This document shows positions 1-6,471 of a stretch of DNA of 15,643 nt, in pieces (position 1 is the first letter of the stretch; each line of letters begins with the position of its first letter). The DNA is from CAJXTB01 sp047626195 (lineage in GTDB: Bacteria; Myxococcota_A; UBA796; GCA-2862545): positions 1 through 15,643 of the forward strand of contig JBLHSN010000119.1 of NCBI GenBank assembly GCA_047626195.1, in the 5' to 3' direction. The notes under the pieces are model-generated. The model saw only the letters and a program-made list of their open reading frames with translations. It had not been told where the DNA came from and did not search any database. The position numbers and the translations under genes are program-made.

Positions 1-1097
1 ACGTCGTAGGTACTGCAGCGGTATTGTGAGGTCTGGGACTCGTTATTGACGTCGATTGTCGCCACGAGAACGCTACCCGATGGACCTCGTGGGCCAGTTG
101 GCCCAGTGGAACCGGTTGAACCCGTGGTTCCACGCGCTCCGGCCGAGCCGGTGGCTCCACGTGCACCGGTTGGGCCGGTGGCTCCACGCGCTCCGGCCGA
201 GCCGGTGTCTCCGGCCGAGCCGGTGGCTCCACGTGCTCCGGCCGAGCCGGTGTCTCCGGCCGAGCCGGGGGCTCCGGCCGAGCCGGTGGCTCCACGCGCT
301 CCGGCCGAGCCGGTGGCTCCACGTACTCCGGCCAAGCCAGTGGCTCCTCGCGCGCCGGTTTCACCTTGGATACCTGCGTCGCCCGGGGCGCCGTTTTGTC
401 CGGCGAGTCCACGAGAACCTATCGAGCCTTGAGGGCCCGTTGGCCCGGTCTCACCGGCCAAGCCAGTGGCTCCGCGCGCGCCGGTTTCACCTTGTGGGCC
501 AATTTCACCTTGTGCGCCAACCAAGCCAAGAGCACCCGGCGAACCTTGTGGTCCGGTGGGGCCGGCAAGACCGGTTGGGGAGCCAACCCAGTCGCCGTCC
601 TCGTTGATGACCGTTCCGGCTCCGTTGATTGCTAGAGCGCCGACCTCCAGCTCGCGCGTCCGCACATGGTCCGTCACTGCGGTAATCGCGTCGATAGTCA
701 GTGTGGACGCTGTCTTACCACCAACACTTGCTGCGTCCGTCGCGTACAGAGCGTAGGGGACCGTACCGAGGCGAGAGCGAGGCTCCATTTCGTCTTCGCC
801 AGCGATGCGCATACCGAGCCAGCGACTACCGTCCCCGAGTGTGGCCGTCTCAAGGTCGGAGAGCGCACCCAGTGAAACGGCGAAGGTGCCGCGGGCGAAC
901 TGGACAGTATGGGTCTCACTCCACAGCGCATTGTTTGCATCTGCCGTCGCATAGATGGAAAACACCATGGACTGGTCCCGTTCGATAACACTTCCGGAAC
1001 CGTCCAGCAGGCGACCCTGGAAGGTGATGAGGTCGGGCGCTTGAGCGAGTGCACTTGCAGGAATGGCTATCAGACAGGCCATCATCAGTCGTAGCAT
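1..1097 (-). CDS. Secreted collagen-like (Gly-X-Y) protein, 3' end off the left edge
   Basis: The frame is open from the ATG at 1097-1095 to the window edge (365 codons, no stop). Residues 1-18 form a signal peptide (hydrophobic MMACLIAIPASALA, likely cut at ALA|Q), so the product is exported. Residues about 23-125 form a compact module starting LITFQGRLLDG and ending PYALYATDA, which I associate from memory with secreted or surface collagen-like and fibre-like proteins. Residues 176-231 are 56 uninterrupted Gly-X-Y triplets rich in GAR, GAT, GSA, GPT and GET, as in bacterial collagen-like stalks that form triple helices. A non-repetitive C-terminal part begins near GSVLVATIDVNNE and includes a Cys. 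An AGAGAG stretch about nine bases upstream of the ATG is a fair ribosome site. The likely role is a surface or extracellular fibrous stalk with a C-terminal head outside the window; the ligand cannot be told. The call as collagen-like is firm, the function is not. Confidence 0.88.
   Translation of the reverse strand, partial: MLRLMMACLIAIPASALAQAPDLITFQGRLLDGSGSVIERDQSMVFSIYATADANNALWSETHTVQFARGTFAVSLGALSDLETATLGDGSRWLGMRIAGEDEMEPRSRLGTVPYALYATDAASVGGKTASTLTIDAITAVTDHVRTRELEVGALAINGAGTVINEDGDWVGSPTGLAGPTGPQGSPGALGLVGAQGEIGPQGETGARGATGLAGETGPTGPQGSIGSRGLAGQNGAPGDAGIQGETGARGATGLAGVRGATGSAGARGATGSAGAPGSAGDTGSAGARGATGSAGDTGSAGARGATGPTGARGATGSAGARGTTGSTGSTGPTGPRGPSGSVLVATIDVNNESQTSQYRCSTYD
69..572 (-). 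repeat. Collagen triplet-coding tandem repeat
   Basis: This stretch encodes the 56 Gly-X-Y triplets. At DNA level the core (about 135-345) is built from near-identical 27-base modules coding GARGATGSA and 18-base modules coding GDTGSA or GAPGSA, every module starting on a Gly codon. The outer parts are more diverged. The modular 27/18-base structure would let recombination or slippage change stalk length without a frameshift, because every unit is a multiple of nine bases. Confidence 0.9.
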
Positions 1098-1155
1098 TTG
1101 GGTACTCTCTGTGAGCGGGGATTATAGCTCAAGATGATAAAATCTTAGAATCGAA
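1097..1155 (-). promoter_or_regulatory. Probable sigma70-type promoter of the collagen-like gene
   Basis: Read on the minus strand, a perfect TATAAT lies at 1126-1121, 23 bases before the ATG at 1097. The -35 region, at 16-17 bases spacing, is poor (about CTAAGA), so the promoter rests mainly on its -10 box. It predicts a very short leader of roughly 16 bases. The surrounding stretch is more A+T-rich than the flanking genes. Confidence 0.45.
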
Positions 1156-1603
1156 GTTCCGACCCGTAGACCAAGAGTCGCGCTATGTGGCCGAGGATTT
1201 CTGTCGGTCACGCCAACTTGGCAGAGCGAAACAGCTGAGCCAAGAACGAAGTCGTGCTCGATGCCGGTCTCGCTTCTTCAGTTCAGCGTCAGGGGCGTCC
1301 ATGTGACCACGCGAAGCGGGTGTCGTACGTCAGACCGGTGGTCTCTGCTCGCCTCCAACGGTGGTCCAGGATGCCGCAGGTCGAAAATTGCCATGACGAA
1401 GGGGCACCGTTTTCGGCGACGACGTGCCCCCCCAATCCGGCCGACGACTCTTCTGATTCAGTACCTTCCGCTGTAGAGCAGTGTTGCCCTGGGCTCGGAT
1501 GCCAGCATTGGTGCCAGCGCAATAGGTCTCAGCGGTTCAGTCGTGTGCGCTGACGAGCGGATTGCGCGAGGAACGAGCCTTGAACAGGAATTTCCGGACG
1601 ATA
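1127..1603. other. Non-coding or decayed stretch, no supportable gene
   Basis: Short overlapping frames of up to about 100 codons exist on both strands, but none has a recognisable family, a good ribosome site, or a sensible composition (they are Arg-, Ser- and Cys-rich, as expected for off-frame translations of G+C-rich DNA). The stretch lies directly downstream of the IS630-like remnant in that remnant's reading direction, so it may be the rest of a decayed insertion sequence. I looked for the later transposase blocks (DDE domain) in the three minus frames and did not find them. Confidence 0.5.
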
Positions 1604-1777
1604 TTAATCCACCAACATTCCTCTTACAGCGACTCTCACCCACCGCTTCACGGTCACCTTGCCCATTCTGAATCGTTCGGCGAGCTCGACATAAGTGGCT
1701 TCGCCAATATCGTATGCGCTGACAACGCGTCCGCGGAGTTCAATGGGATGGAATGGGGCGGGGTGCCGGCACGGCAA
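1604..1777 (-). pseudogene. Remnant of an IS630-type transposase N-terminal helix-turn-helix
   Basis: A 57-codon minus frame, from just after a TAG at 1780-1778 to a TAA at 1606-1604, contains ELRGRVVSAYDIGEATYVEL followed by AERFRMGKVTVKRWVR. This fits the N-terminal helix-turn-helix of IS630/Tc1-like transposases, which typically reads LRxRVVxAYxxGExxYxELAERFxVxxxTVxRWV. In the family this block opens a protein of some 150 to 350 residues. Here the frame stops six to eight codons after the RWVR motif, no start codon precedes it in good context, and no catalytic DDE block follows. I therefore call it a dead fragment. It could alternatively be a remnant of another helix-turn-helix protein. 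Confidence 0.5.
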
Positions 1778-2006
1778 CTACTTGGTGGAGAAGTCTGAGC
1801 ACTCAGTACGAGCCTAGGCGCAACCCGGGCCAACCTGTCGCAGCGGCGCTGTGGCACATCCTTGAACACAGCCCGCGGTTCTGGAGGTGTGTGCGTACGT
1901 TGGCGTGCATCCTCAACCCTCTGCTGCAGAGCCTGTGACATCAGGAGAGCGAAACCGGTATTGGATCTGCCCGTATGGCGGAATAATGACGTTTAGTAGT
2001 GGTCAT

Positions 2007-2585
2007 TTAGGGCAGCCCGATTCTAGGAGGGGAGTTCCCGAGTTCGGTAAAGGCAGCGTCGTAGCCGTCCCATATGTTGTTGACGCTGACCCATTCGTTG
2101 ATCTCGGTCGACGTCAGCTTGCCAGGGTACTCCGACTTCTGGTTCTTCTTTACCCGGTCGCCATAGAGATTCTTTACGCCATCGGGCTTACTGAAAATGC
2201 TGTACTTTTCGCGACGGGCTGCCAGGTCCTGCTGGCCTATCTTGTCCTTGTTCTCGCGGAAATTGGCGACCTACTGATGGTCTCCACGGGTGATGGGCTG
2301 TCCAGCACCCACCTTGCGAGACCCAGTCGGGTCCACATTGTGTCGGATTTCGAGCAAGTCGGCGTCAGCCATATGCGGTCTCATCGGCGCGTTTACGCGA
2401 ATGGCTTTGCTGTGCTCGTCGATAGTCTGAGCGGCGCCCTTCTGACTGGTGCCGGCGTTCATCAGGTCCTGCTGAATCTTGGGGTGACCCTGCGCTCTCG
2501 CCCATGAACGCGTCATGACGTGCAGCAGGCCTTTATTGGTCTCGAGGCCACCCTTAAGAATCTCACCGTTGGGGGTCGCTACCCT
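2007..2585 (-). pseudogene. Broken gene of unknown function with one in-frame amber stop
   Basis: A single minus frame encodes 104 residues (beginning RVATPNGEILKGG), then TAG at 2273-2271, then 87 more residues ending in NSPPRIGLP and TAA at 2009-2007. Both halves look like real protein: hydrophilic and Lys/Asp/Glu-rich, with no runs of Arg or Cys. The second half (VANFRENKDKIGQQ, EINEW, IWDGYDAAF) has good codon use. An upstream TGA closes the frame at 2588-2586 with no start codon, so the 5' end is missing or frameshifted. The first ATG inside the frame is at 2516, within apparently conserved-looking sequence. I do not recognise the family. It lies in the same orientation downstream of the DUF4157 gene and may be the C-terminal part of the same ancestral protein or of a partner gene. 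A sequencing error or amber readthrough are alternatives to true decay. Confidence 0.6.
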
Positions 2586-2779
2586 TCAGACACGTAGAGG
2601 TGAGCCGGGGGTGAGGTACCATCGACAAGCAATTCCGAAGATCGGCTTTTCTGAGCGCCCCCGCACGTTGACCTGCCGGCATGTTTGAGACCCATTCCCA
2701 GGATGTCTCCCCGCAAGGGTACGGATGGTCTGCGTTTCTGCAAAAGGGGCTAACCTAGCGATGTACGACCGCTGTCGGC

Positions 2780-3610
2780 CTAGTGGTCACGCTTGGCACT
2801 GACGCCATATTCGTCGAGCAAGGGCTCGGCTGACTTGCCTGCGACGACGGCATCTGCCACTGCATCCGCATGCTTCTCATGCACGTCGCCCTTGGTCCCA
2901 ACGCCGCCAGCGATGCTGATACCGCCCTCCTGTTGGACCGTGTGAGCGGCCTCATGTGCCGCAAGCCGTAGGTCGGGCTGGCGCTTGAAGCCGATGCGGT
3001 TGCCCTTTGCGAAGGCCTTGGCCCCCATCTTCTTGCCGGCTGTTGCCGCGTCGCCACCCACCGCTGCGGACACTCCTCGGATGTCGTGGCTGCCGAAGGC
3101 CTCCTGGATGGCCCCAGCATGGGGAAGGGAGCCGCTCGCACCCTTGAGGCCAGCGTTCGCCAGCGCAGGCTTCGACACCGTGCCCGCGTCGGCTTGCAGA
3201 GGGTCGGTCTTCATCTGGAGTTCTTCTTCCTCCTCCTCCATCTGAACGGCGCCGCCGTCCGCCTTCATCTGGAGTTCTTCTTCCTCCTCTTCCATCTGGA
3301 GTTCTTCTTCCTCCTCTTCCATCTGGAGTTCTTCTTCCTCCTCCTCCATCTGAACGGCGCCGCCGTCCGCCTTCATCTGGAGTTCTTCTTCCTCCTCCTC
3401 CATCTGGAGTTCTTCTTCCTCCTCCTCCATCTGAACGGCGCCGCCGTCCGCCTTCATCTGGAGTTCTTCTTCCTCCTCCTCCATCTGAACGGGAGCGGAC
3501 TCCGTGAGCGAGTCTTGGAGTGCGTCCGGAAGTGGGTCAGCGGCGAGAACCGGATCGTGACTGACTGCTGAGACGGCGGGCTTTGGGCGAACCTCGGTAC
3601 GCGTTTGCAT
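2780..3610 (-). CDS. DUF4157 (eCIS-core) putative metalloprotease-like protein with acidic repeats
   Basis: The start is the ATG at 3610-3608, because TAGGAG (3623-3618) sits seven bases before it; the open frame continues further upstream, but that part looks non-coding. The product has 276 residues. Residues 1-40 are a Pro/Ala-rich leader. Residues 41-139 are eleven nine-residue units, seven of type [VL]QMEEEEEE and four of type LQMK. Residues about 165-265 are the DUF4157/eCIS-core domain: IQEAFGSHDI, then LAAHEAAHTVQQ with a zinc-type HExxH at 219-223, then HEKHADAVADAVV corresponding to the family's usual ExEADRVA. DUF4157 proteins are enriched near extracellular contractile injection systems and are thought to be loaded or processed cargo. 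No sheath, tube or baseplate gene is in the window, so this copy is an orphan. It ends eleven residues after the domain, whereas many relatives continue into a C-terminal domain, so it may be truncated. Confidence 0.82.
   Translation of the reverse strand: MQTRTEVRPKPAVSAVSHDPVLAADPLPDALQDSLTESAPVQMEEEEEELQMKADGGAVQMEEEEEELQMEEEEEELQMKADGGAVQMEEEEEELQMEEEEEELQMEEEEEELQMKADGGAVQMEEEEEELQMKTDPLQADAGTVSKPALANAGLKGASGSLPHAGAIQEAFGSHDIRGVSAAVGGDAATAGKKMGAKAFAKGNRIGFKRQPDLRLAAHEAAHTVQQEGGISIAGGVGTKGDVHEKHADAVADAVVAGKSAEPLLDEYGVSAKRDH
3194..3490 (-). repeat. 27-bp tandem repeat, 11 units, coding Gln-Met-poly-Glu
   Basis: Eleven in-frame 27-base units encode residues 41-139 of the DUF4157 protein. 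In order the unit types are E, K, E, E, K, E, E, E, K, E, K', where E is [VL]QMEEEEEE, K is LQMKADGGA and K' is LQMKTDPLQ. Each Glu run uses three GAG then three GAA codons, and copies are nearly identical, which implies recent expansion. The E and K units combine into 54- and 81-base higher-order repeats. Confidence 0.92.
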
Positions 3611-3617
3611 GAGGGAA

Positions 3618-3623
3618 CTCCTA
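3618..3623 (-). promoter_or_regulatory. Ribosome binding site deciding the DUF4157 start
   Basis: Minus-strand TAGGAG with seven bases to the ATG at 3610. It favours this start over in-frame upstream ones, whose translation (Cys-, His- and Leu-rich) does not look like protein. Confidence 0.75.
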
Positions 3624-4338
3624 GGTGTTGTGCATAACCACAGATGGCACTCCGACAAGGGAGGATGATGGTGGGGAAACGCGGGCCGCGCGTCAGGGTG
3701 AAGGAGACACAGGATGTGCACAGACGAGTTGTTCGTGAGCATCCACCTGAGACCGCCCGCGCACGTCCCAAGTTGAGCGTGTCGCGTGTGCGGTCGAATG
3801 AAGTCCAATCGGAGTCGACATTTCTAGACACAACGACGACCTCGGCGGCGGCATTGTTGTCCTGAGGTACCACCCGAAGGGAGAGCCCAAGATTCCGCAC
3901 AGACTTTGCCGGCACGGACATGCGCCCTACTGACGCCCATGGTGTCGGGTGGTTTTTACGAATTGCACGCCCTAAAATGGTGGGCTGGGAGCGCGGGCAG
4001 GAGCGTCGCTAACTGACGACGTTGTAACTTGTTACTACTAGGAAGCGGGCGGCGAAACTGGGCGTGCCAAAGCGTCGGGTTCGACATCAACGTGGAGGTC
4101 CATTCCTGTAGGCCACGGTTTGGGGCCGGCCCCTCTCGAGAGCATTCATCGCCAAATAACGACGGTCCCAAAGCGGCCCCTCAACCGTCCCACAAAGGCA
4201 TCCATCGACCAGGTCGAAGACGTGGAGCTGGCCATGAGCCAACAGCTCGGCGTGGCCCACGGGCAAAGCGGTTCAGGCCCGCCGGGTGGTGGTGGTGCCC
4301 CTCTGGATGCAGCTTCGGACGGTACGGCCGACGTCTCC
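3624..4338. other. Long stretch upstream of the DUF4157 gene with no supportable gene
   Basis: No frame here has both a plausible start and a protein-like composition. The first 100-150 bases next to 3624 should hold the DUF4157 promoter, but I see no convincing -35/-10 pair. A 12-base perfect palindrome (GGGGCCGGCCCC, 4122-4133) followed by TCTCGAGA is present without a T-run, so it is not an obvious terminator. A plus frame from 4120 to 4830 is open but is discussed under rejected items. Confidence 0.5.
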
Positions 4339-4572
4339 TCAAGGCTTATACAGACTGAGGCCGAATTCGGTGGTGAGCTGTCGGATGTCGGAGTCTGCCC
4401 AGGTCAAGCAGACGCTCTGGGCCAGAGCGTCACCCCGATACTTAGCGGCGACACACTCCGGGCTTCCTCGCGGACCGATGACGCGCCTTCCAACTTCGTC
4501 GAGGCGTTCGCCTTCAATCGACGTGACGCATCCATGGCTCGAGCGACGACGGCGGTCAACAATGGGAACCGC
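4339..4572 (-). pseudogene. Probable remnant of an IS3-type transposase integrase core
   Basis: In one minus frame the segments AVPIVDRRRRSSHGC, VGRRVIGPRGSPECV, and ALAQSVCLTWADSDIRQL follow the order and spacing of the IS3-family integrase core, which typically reads (V)VDxxTRxCL ... RGxPExIRSDNGPEF ... A.AVxxWLADSGIxTLxIEPGSPW. The catalytic DNGPEF block is replaced by KYRGDAL, and the frame ends in TGA where the conserved IEPGSPW would follow. The upstream open frame (to 4662) is unlike transposase. If the match is right this is an ancient dead fragment. It rests on my recall of the family consensus and is modest in identity. Confidence 0.35.
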
Positions 4573-4863
4573 GATGGGTTGAAGACCAAGCAGTTGGACG
4601 TAGCCAATCAGACACCTGCCGCCACTCCATCGGCCGATGAGCTGGAGCTCGCTCTTGCGCACTACGAGGGCTACCTACCCACTGACGCCCAGGTCTTCTG
4701 CCACCCGTGTGACTCGCAAGCCTTGTTCTCGGACAAAGCGAACGGTTTCCTGCCTGAAGTCGAGGATGTGCTGTCGTCTTGGTGTTGCCATGTGACACTC
4801 CTGTTCGCTCTAGGCAGGTGGTCCGTCTAAGCGTGACAAGGTGATTCCTACATAAAGCGGTTA

Positions 4864-5364
4864 ATGTCCGACCCAAAGAAGACCGTATTAACTCTGCACA
4901 ACGCCAACGATTTCCATACGTCCGTCACATTTGCGAGTCCTCACATGACATCCACTAAAGCGAGCGACTCGTACGGCACGCTGAACGAAGACCACAAGCA
5001 GTGCTACGGCTTGTGCCCCATGGACGCGACCCGTAGGGTGAATGCAGCGTCCTTTGGCCCAGACGCGTCGATTGTCAGTGTGCACATCCGCACAATGGAC
5101 GGCATGCAGACGTTCAGTGATCCGGTTCAAAACGGCGGCATCGTGCAAGCGAGTGACACGCTGCCACGAGCCGTTCCATGCGGGATGTCTGACGAGAACG
5201 GGTGGTTTAAAAGCAACATCACGGCGAGCGAGCCCGCTCTGACAGGCCGGGCTCGGAGAGGTTCAGCGACCCACGAAGTTGTGTTCGACAGTGGTGCGTC
5301 ACTCTGCATCTACCAGCATCGCAGGTCCCATGCGCAGCCGGGTGTGGCCAAAAGAGGTCCCTGA
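4864..5364 (+). CDS. Hypothetical protein, unknown function
   Basis: The frame runs from ATG at 4864 to TGA at 5362-5364 (166 residues) and has protein-like composition: mixed polar residues, alternating beta-like stretches (TVLTLHNANDFHTSVTFAS, ASIVSVHIRTM), four cysteines and no signal peptide or membrane segment. The C-terminal 40 residues are Arg- and Ser-rich and less convincing. No good ribosome site precedes the ATG (AAGGTG is about 20 bases away), so the start is uncertain. The gene ends exactly where the next one begins, TGA then GTG, which argues that both are real and co-translated. I recognise no family. Confidence 0.5.
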   Translation: MSDPKKTVLTLHNANDFHTSVTFASPHMTSTKASDSYGTLNEDHKQCYGLCPMDATRRVNAASFGPDASIVSVHIRTMDGMQTFSDPVQNGGIVQASDTLPRAVPCGMSDENGWFKSNITASEPALTGRARRGSATHEVVFDSGASLCIYQHRRSHAQPGVAKRGP

Positions 5365-6258
5365 GTGCCGGACTTGGAACGGCTCCACACGGTAGCGAGC
5401 ATCATTGCTATTGCAGCGTCAACGGGCGTGGCGATTCCCGCGCTCACCCGTCTACTCGAGCAAGCGTCCAGCCTGAATGGGCTTCGATTCGGTGCGTCCA
5501 TCGATTGGTCTTCGCTGACATGTTCACTGCCGATCGATGACTCTGACGATGCACTGATGCGAGCTCTCACCGGTGTACTGACACAGGCATCCTGCGAAGA
5601 GCTGACTGCCTTCAGAAACGCGTTTCGGAATCCACCGGGTATTGTTGAGGTCACCGAGCGGGCTTTGGCCGACGAGGTCAGTGCAGCGGCATGGGTGTAT
5701 GTGGGCGTTCCTGTTGGTGACCTTCCATCGCTGCTCGCTTCTACGGATTGTCCCAACGCTGTCGGTTCCGCTTTGCTCGATATGGCGCAGGCCATCGGGC
5801 TTGAGCGAATCACTCACCTCGGGGTTCGTGTGGCTCCCACAGGTATTTGCTGGGGGCTGCAGACCCATCGCGTTGCAGACGCCGAACATCTCGCTCGTCA
5901 GATTGGGCAGGTCGCCCGAGGAGCGGTGCGATGGAACGTGTCAGAGCGTCAGAGGCGATGGTTTACAAGGTCCGTGCTCACCTTTGCCAGCGACGTCGGT
6001 GCAACCACGGCGCAACTCTTCATCGATGCGCAAGGCGAACCAGAGCCGCTGCTGTTCCGACTGCATGGCGTCGATGAAGCGATAGTCGCCCAGCTCGTGT
6101 CACAGTTCGGTGTTGAAGCGGGCTTTCGCCGGCTCACTTCGCTTGTCGCCCTCGCACCGAGTATGAGCCGCTTCGCATTCCTAGACATGTCTCTGTCCAG
6201 CAGCGAGCCGCCGGGTATTGCGTTTACACACGACGTTGCTCTGCCCTTACCCCGCTGA
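5365..6258 (+). CDS. Hypothetical protein of about 297 residues, unknown function
   Basis: GTG start at 5365, immediately after the upstream stop, with AAAGAGGT at about 5351-5358 as a ribosome site (AGAGG seven to eight bases from the start). The 297-residue product reads as a soluble, mixed alpha/beta protein. Residues 10-32 (VASIIAIAASTGVAIPALTR) are hydrophobic but contain small residues and look like a buried helix rather than a signal peptide. Later stretches include WVYVGVPVGDLPSLL, ITHLGVRVAPTGICWGL and, near the end, FRRLTSLVALAPSMSRFAFL. No catalytic motif I can name is present. It probably forms a two-gene unit with the 4864 gene, and codon use is similar to the flanking genes. The coding call is good; the function is unknown. 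Confidence 0.72.
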   Translation: MPDLERLHTVASIIAIAASTGVAIPALTRLLEQASSLNGLRFGASIDWSSLTCSLPIDDSDDALMRALTGVLTQASCEELTAFRNAFRNPPGIVEVTERALADEVSAAAWVYVGVPVGDLPSLLASTDCPNAVGSALLDMAQAIGLERITHLGVRVAPTGICWGLQTHRVADAEHLARQIGQVARGAVRWNVSERQRRWFTRSVLTFASDVGATTAQLFIDAQGEPEPLLFRLHGVDEAIVAQLVSQFGVEAGFRRLTSLVALAPSMSRFAFLDMSLSSSEPPGIAFTHDVALPLPR

Positions 6259-6289
6259 GAGGCATGGGAGAGGGGAGTTCTCACCTTAG

Positions 6290-6319
6290 TTGACTGGTTT
6301 CGTATTGTTGCCGTGTAGT
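6290..6319 (+). promoter_or_regulatory. Possible sigma70-type promoter ahead of the four-gene cluster
   Basis: TTGACT at 6290-6295 and TGTAGT at 6314-6319 with an 18-base spacer lie in the 213-base gap before the M48 gene. This would give a leader of about 145 bases. The gap otherwise holds only a short inverted repeat (TTGGCC, loop AAGA, GGCCAA at 6410-6425) and no T-run, so no terminator for the upstream pair is evident. Confidence 0.35.
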
Positions 6320-6462
6320 CGAAAGACACCCAAGGTCCTGGCGAATACGGAAGACGAGGTTCATAAGCGGGTAATCCACCACAACCGTGGGATGTTGGGC
6401 CGGTTGGCGTTGGCCAAGAGGCCAATGGCACTGGTTAGTTGCGGGGATATAGCCCTCTTATT

Positions 6463-6467
6463 GGAGG
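6463..6467 (+). promoter_or_regulatory. Ribosome binding site deciding the M48 gene start
   Basis: GGAGG four bases before the ATG at 6472. It selects the start that yields a lipoprotein-type signal peptide rather than the in-frame ATG at 6439, whose extra eleven residues would bury the signal. Confidence 0.75.
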
Positions 6468-6471
6468 CTTC

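Noticed and set aside
1117..1175. tRNA-like stretch with TAGCTCA and a TTCGA-like segment
   Set aside because: It does not fold into a cloverleaf with matching acceptor and anticodon stems, and the same bases provide the TATAAT of the minus-strand gene.
1887..2507. Plus-strand open frame of 206 codons
   Set aside because: It lies opposite the broken minus-strand gene, whose translation is far more protein-like; the plus frame is open because stop codons are rare opposite Lys/Asp/Glu-rich G+C-rich coding DNA. It also lacks a ribosome site.
3194..3490. Possible CRISPR array
   Set aside because: The 27-base units are directly contiguous, in frame and without unique spacers, and they encode part of a protein.
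3086..3571. Plus-strand frame with repeated Leu/Phe-rich segments that mimic membrane helices
   Set aside because: It is the antisense translation of the poly-Glu repeat (GAG/GAA read backwards gives Leu/Phe codons). The sense frame has a domain and a good ribosome site.
4120..4830. Plus-strand frame of 236 codons
   Set aside because: No ribosome site, no recognisable domain, and it overlaps the probable IS3-type remnant on the other strand. Composition changes along its length. I cannot exclude it, but I do not support it.
5310..5889. Minus-strand open frames opposite the 5365 gene
   Set aside because: They are shadows: no ribosome sites, Ser/Arg-rich off-frame composition, and the plus-strand gene has a better start and clean length.
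6410..6425. Inverted repeat TTGGCC/GGCCAA as a terminator
   Set aside because: The stem is only six base pairs, there is no T-run after it, and it lies just before the M48 gene rather than after a gene.
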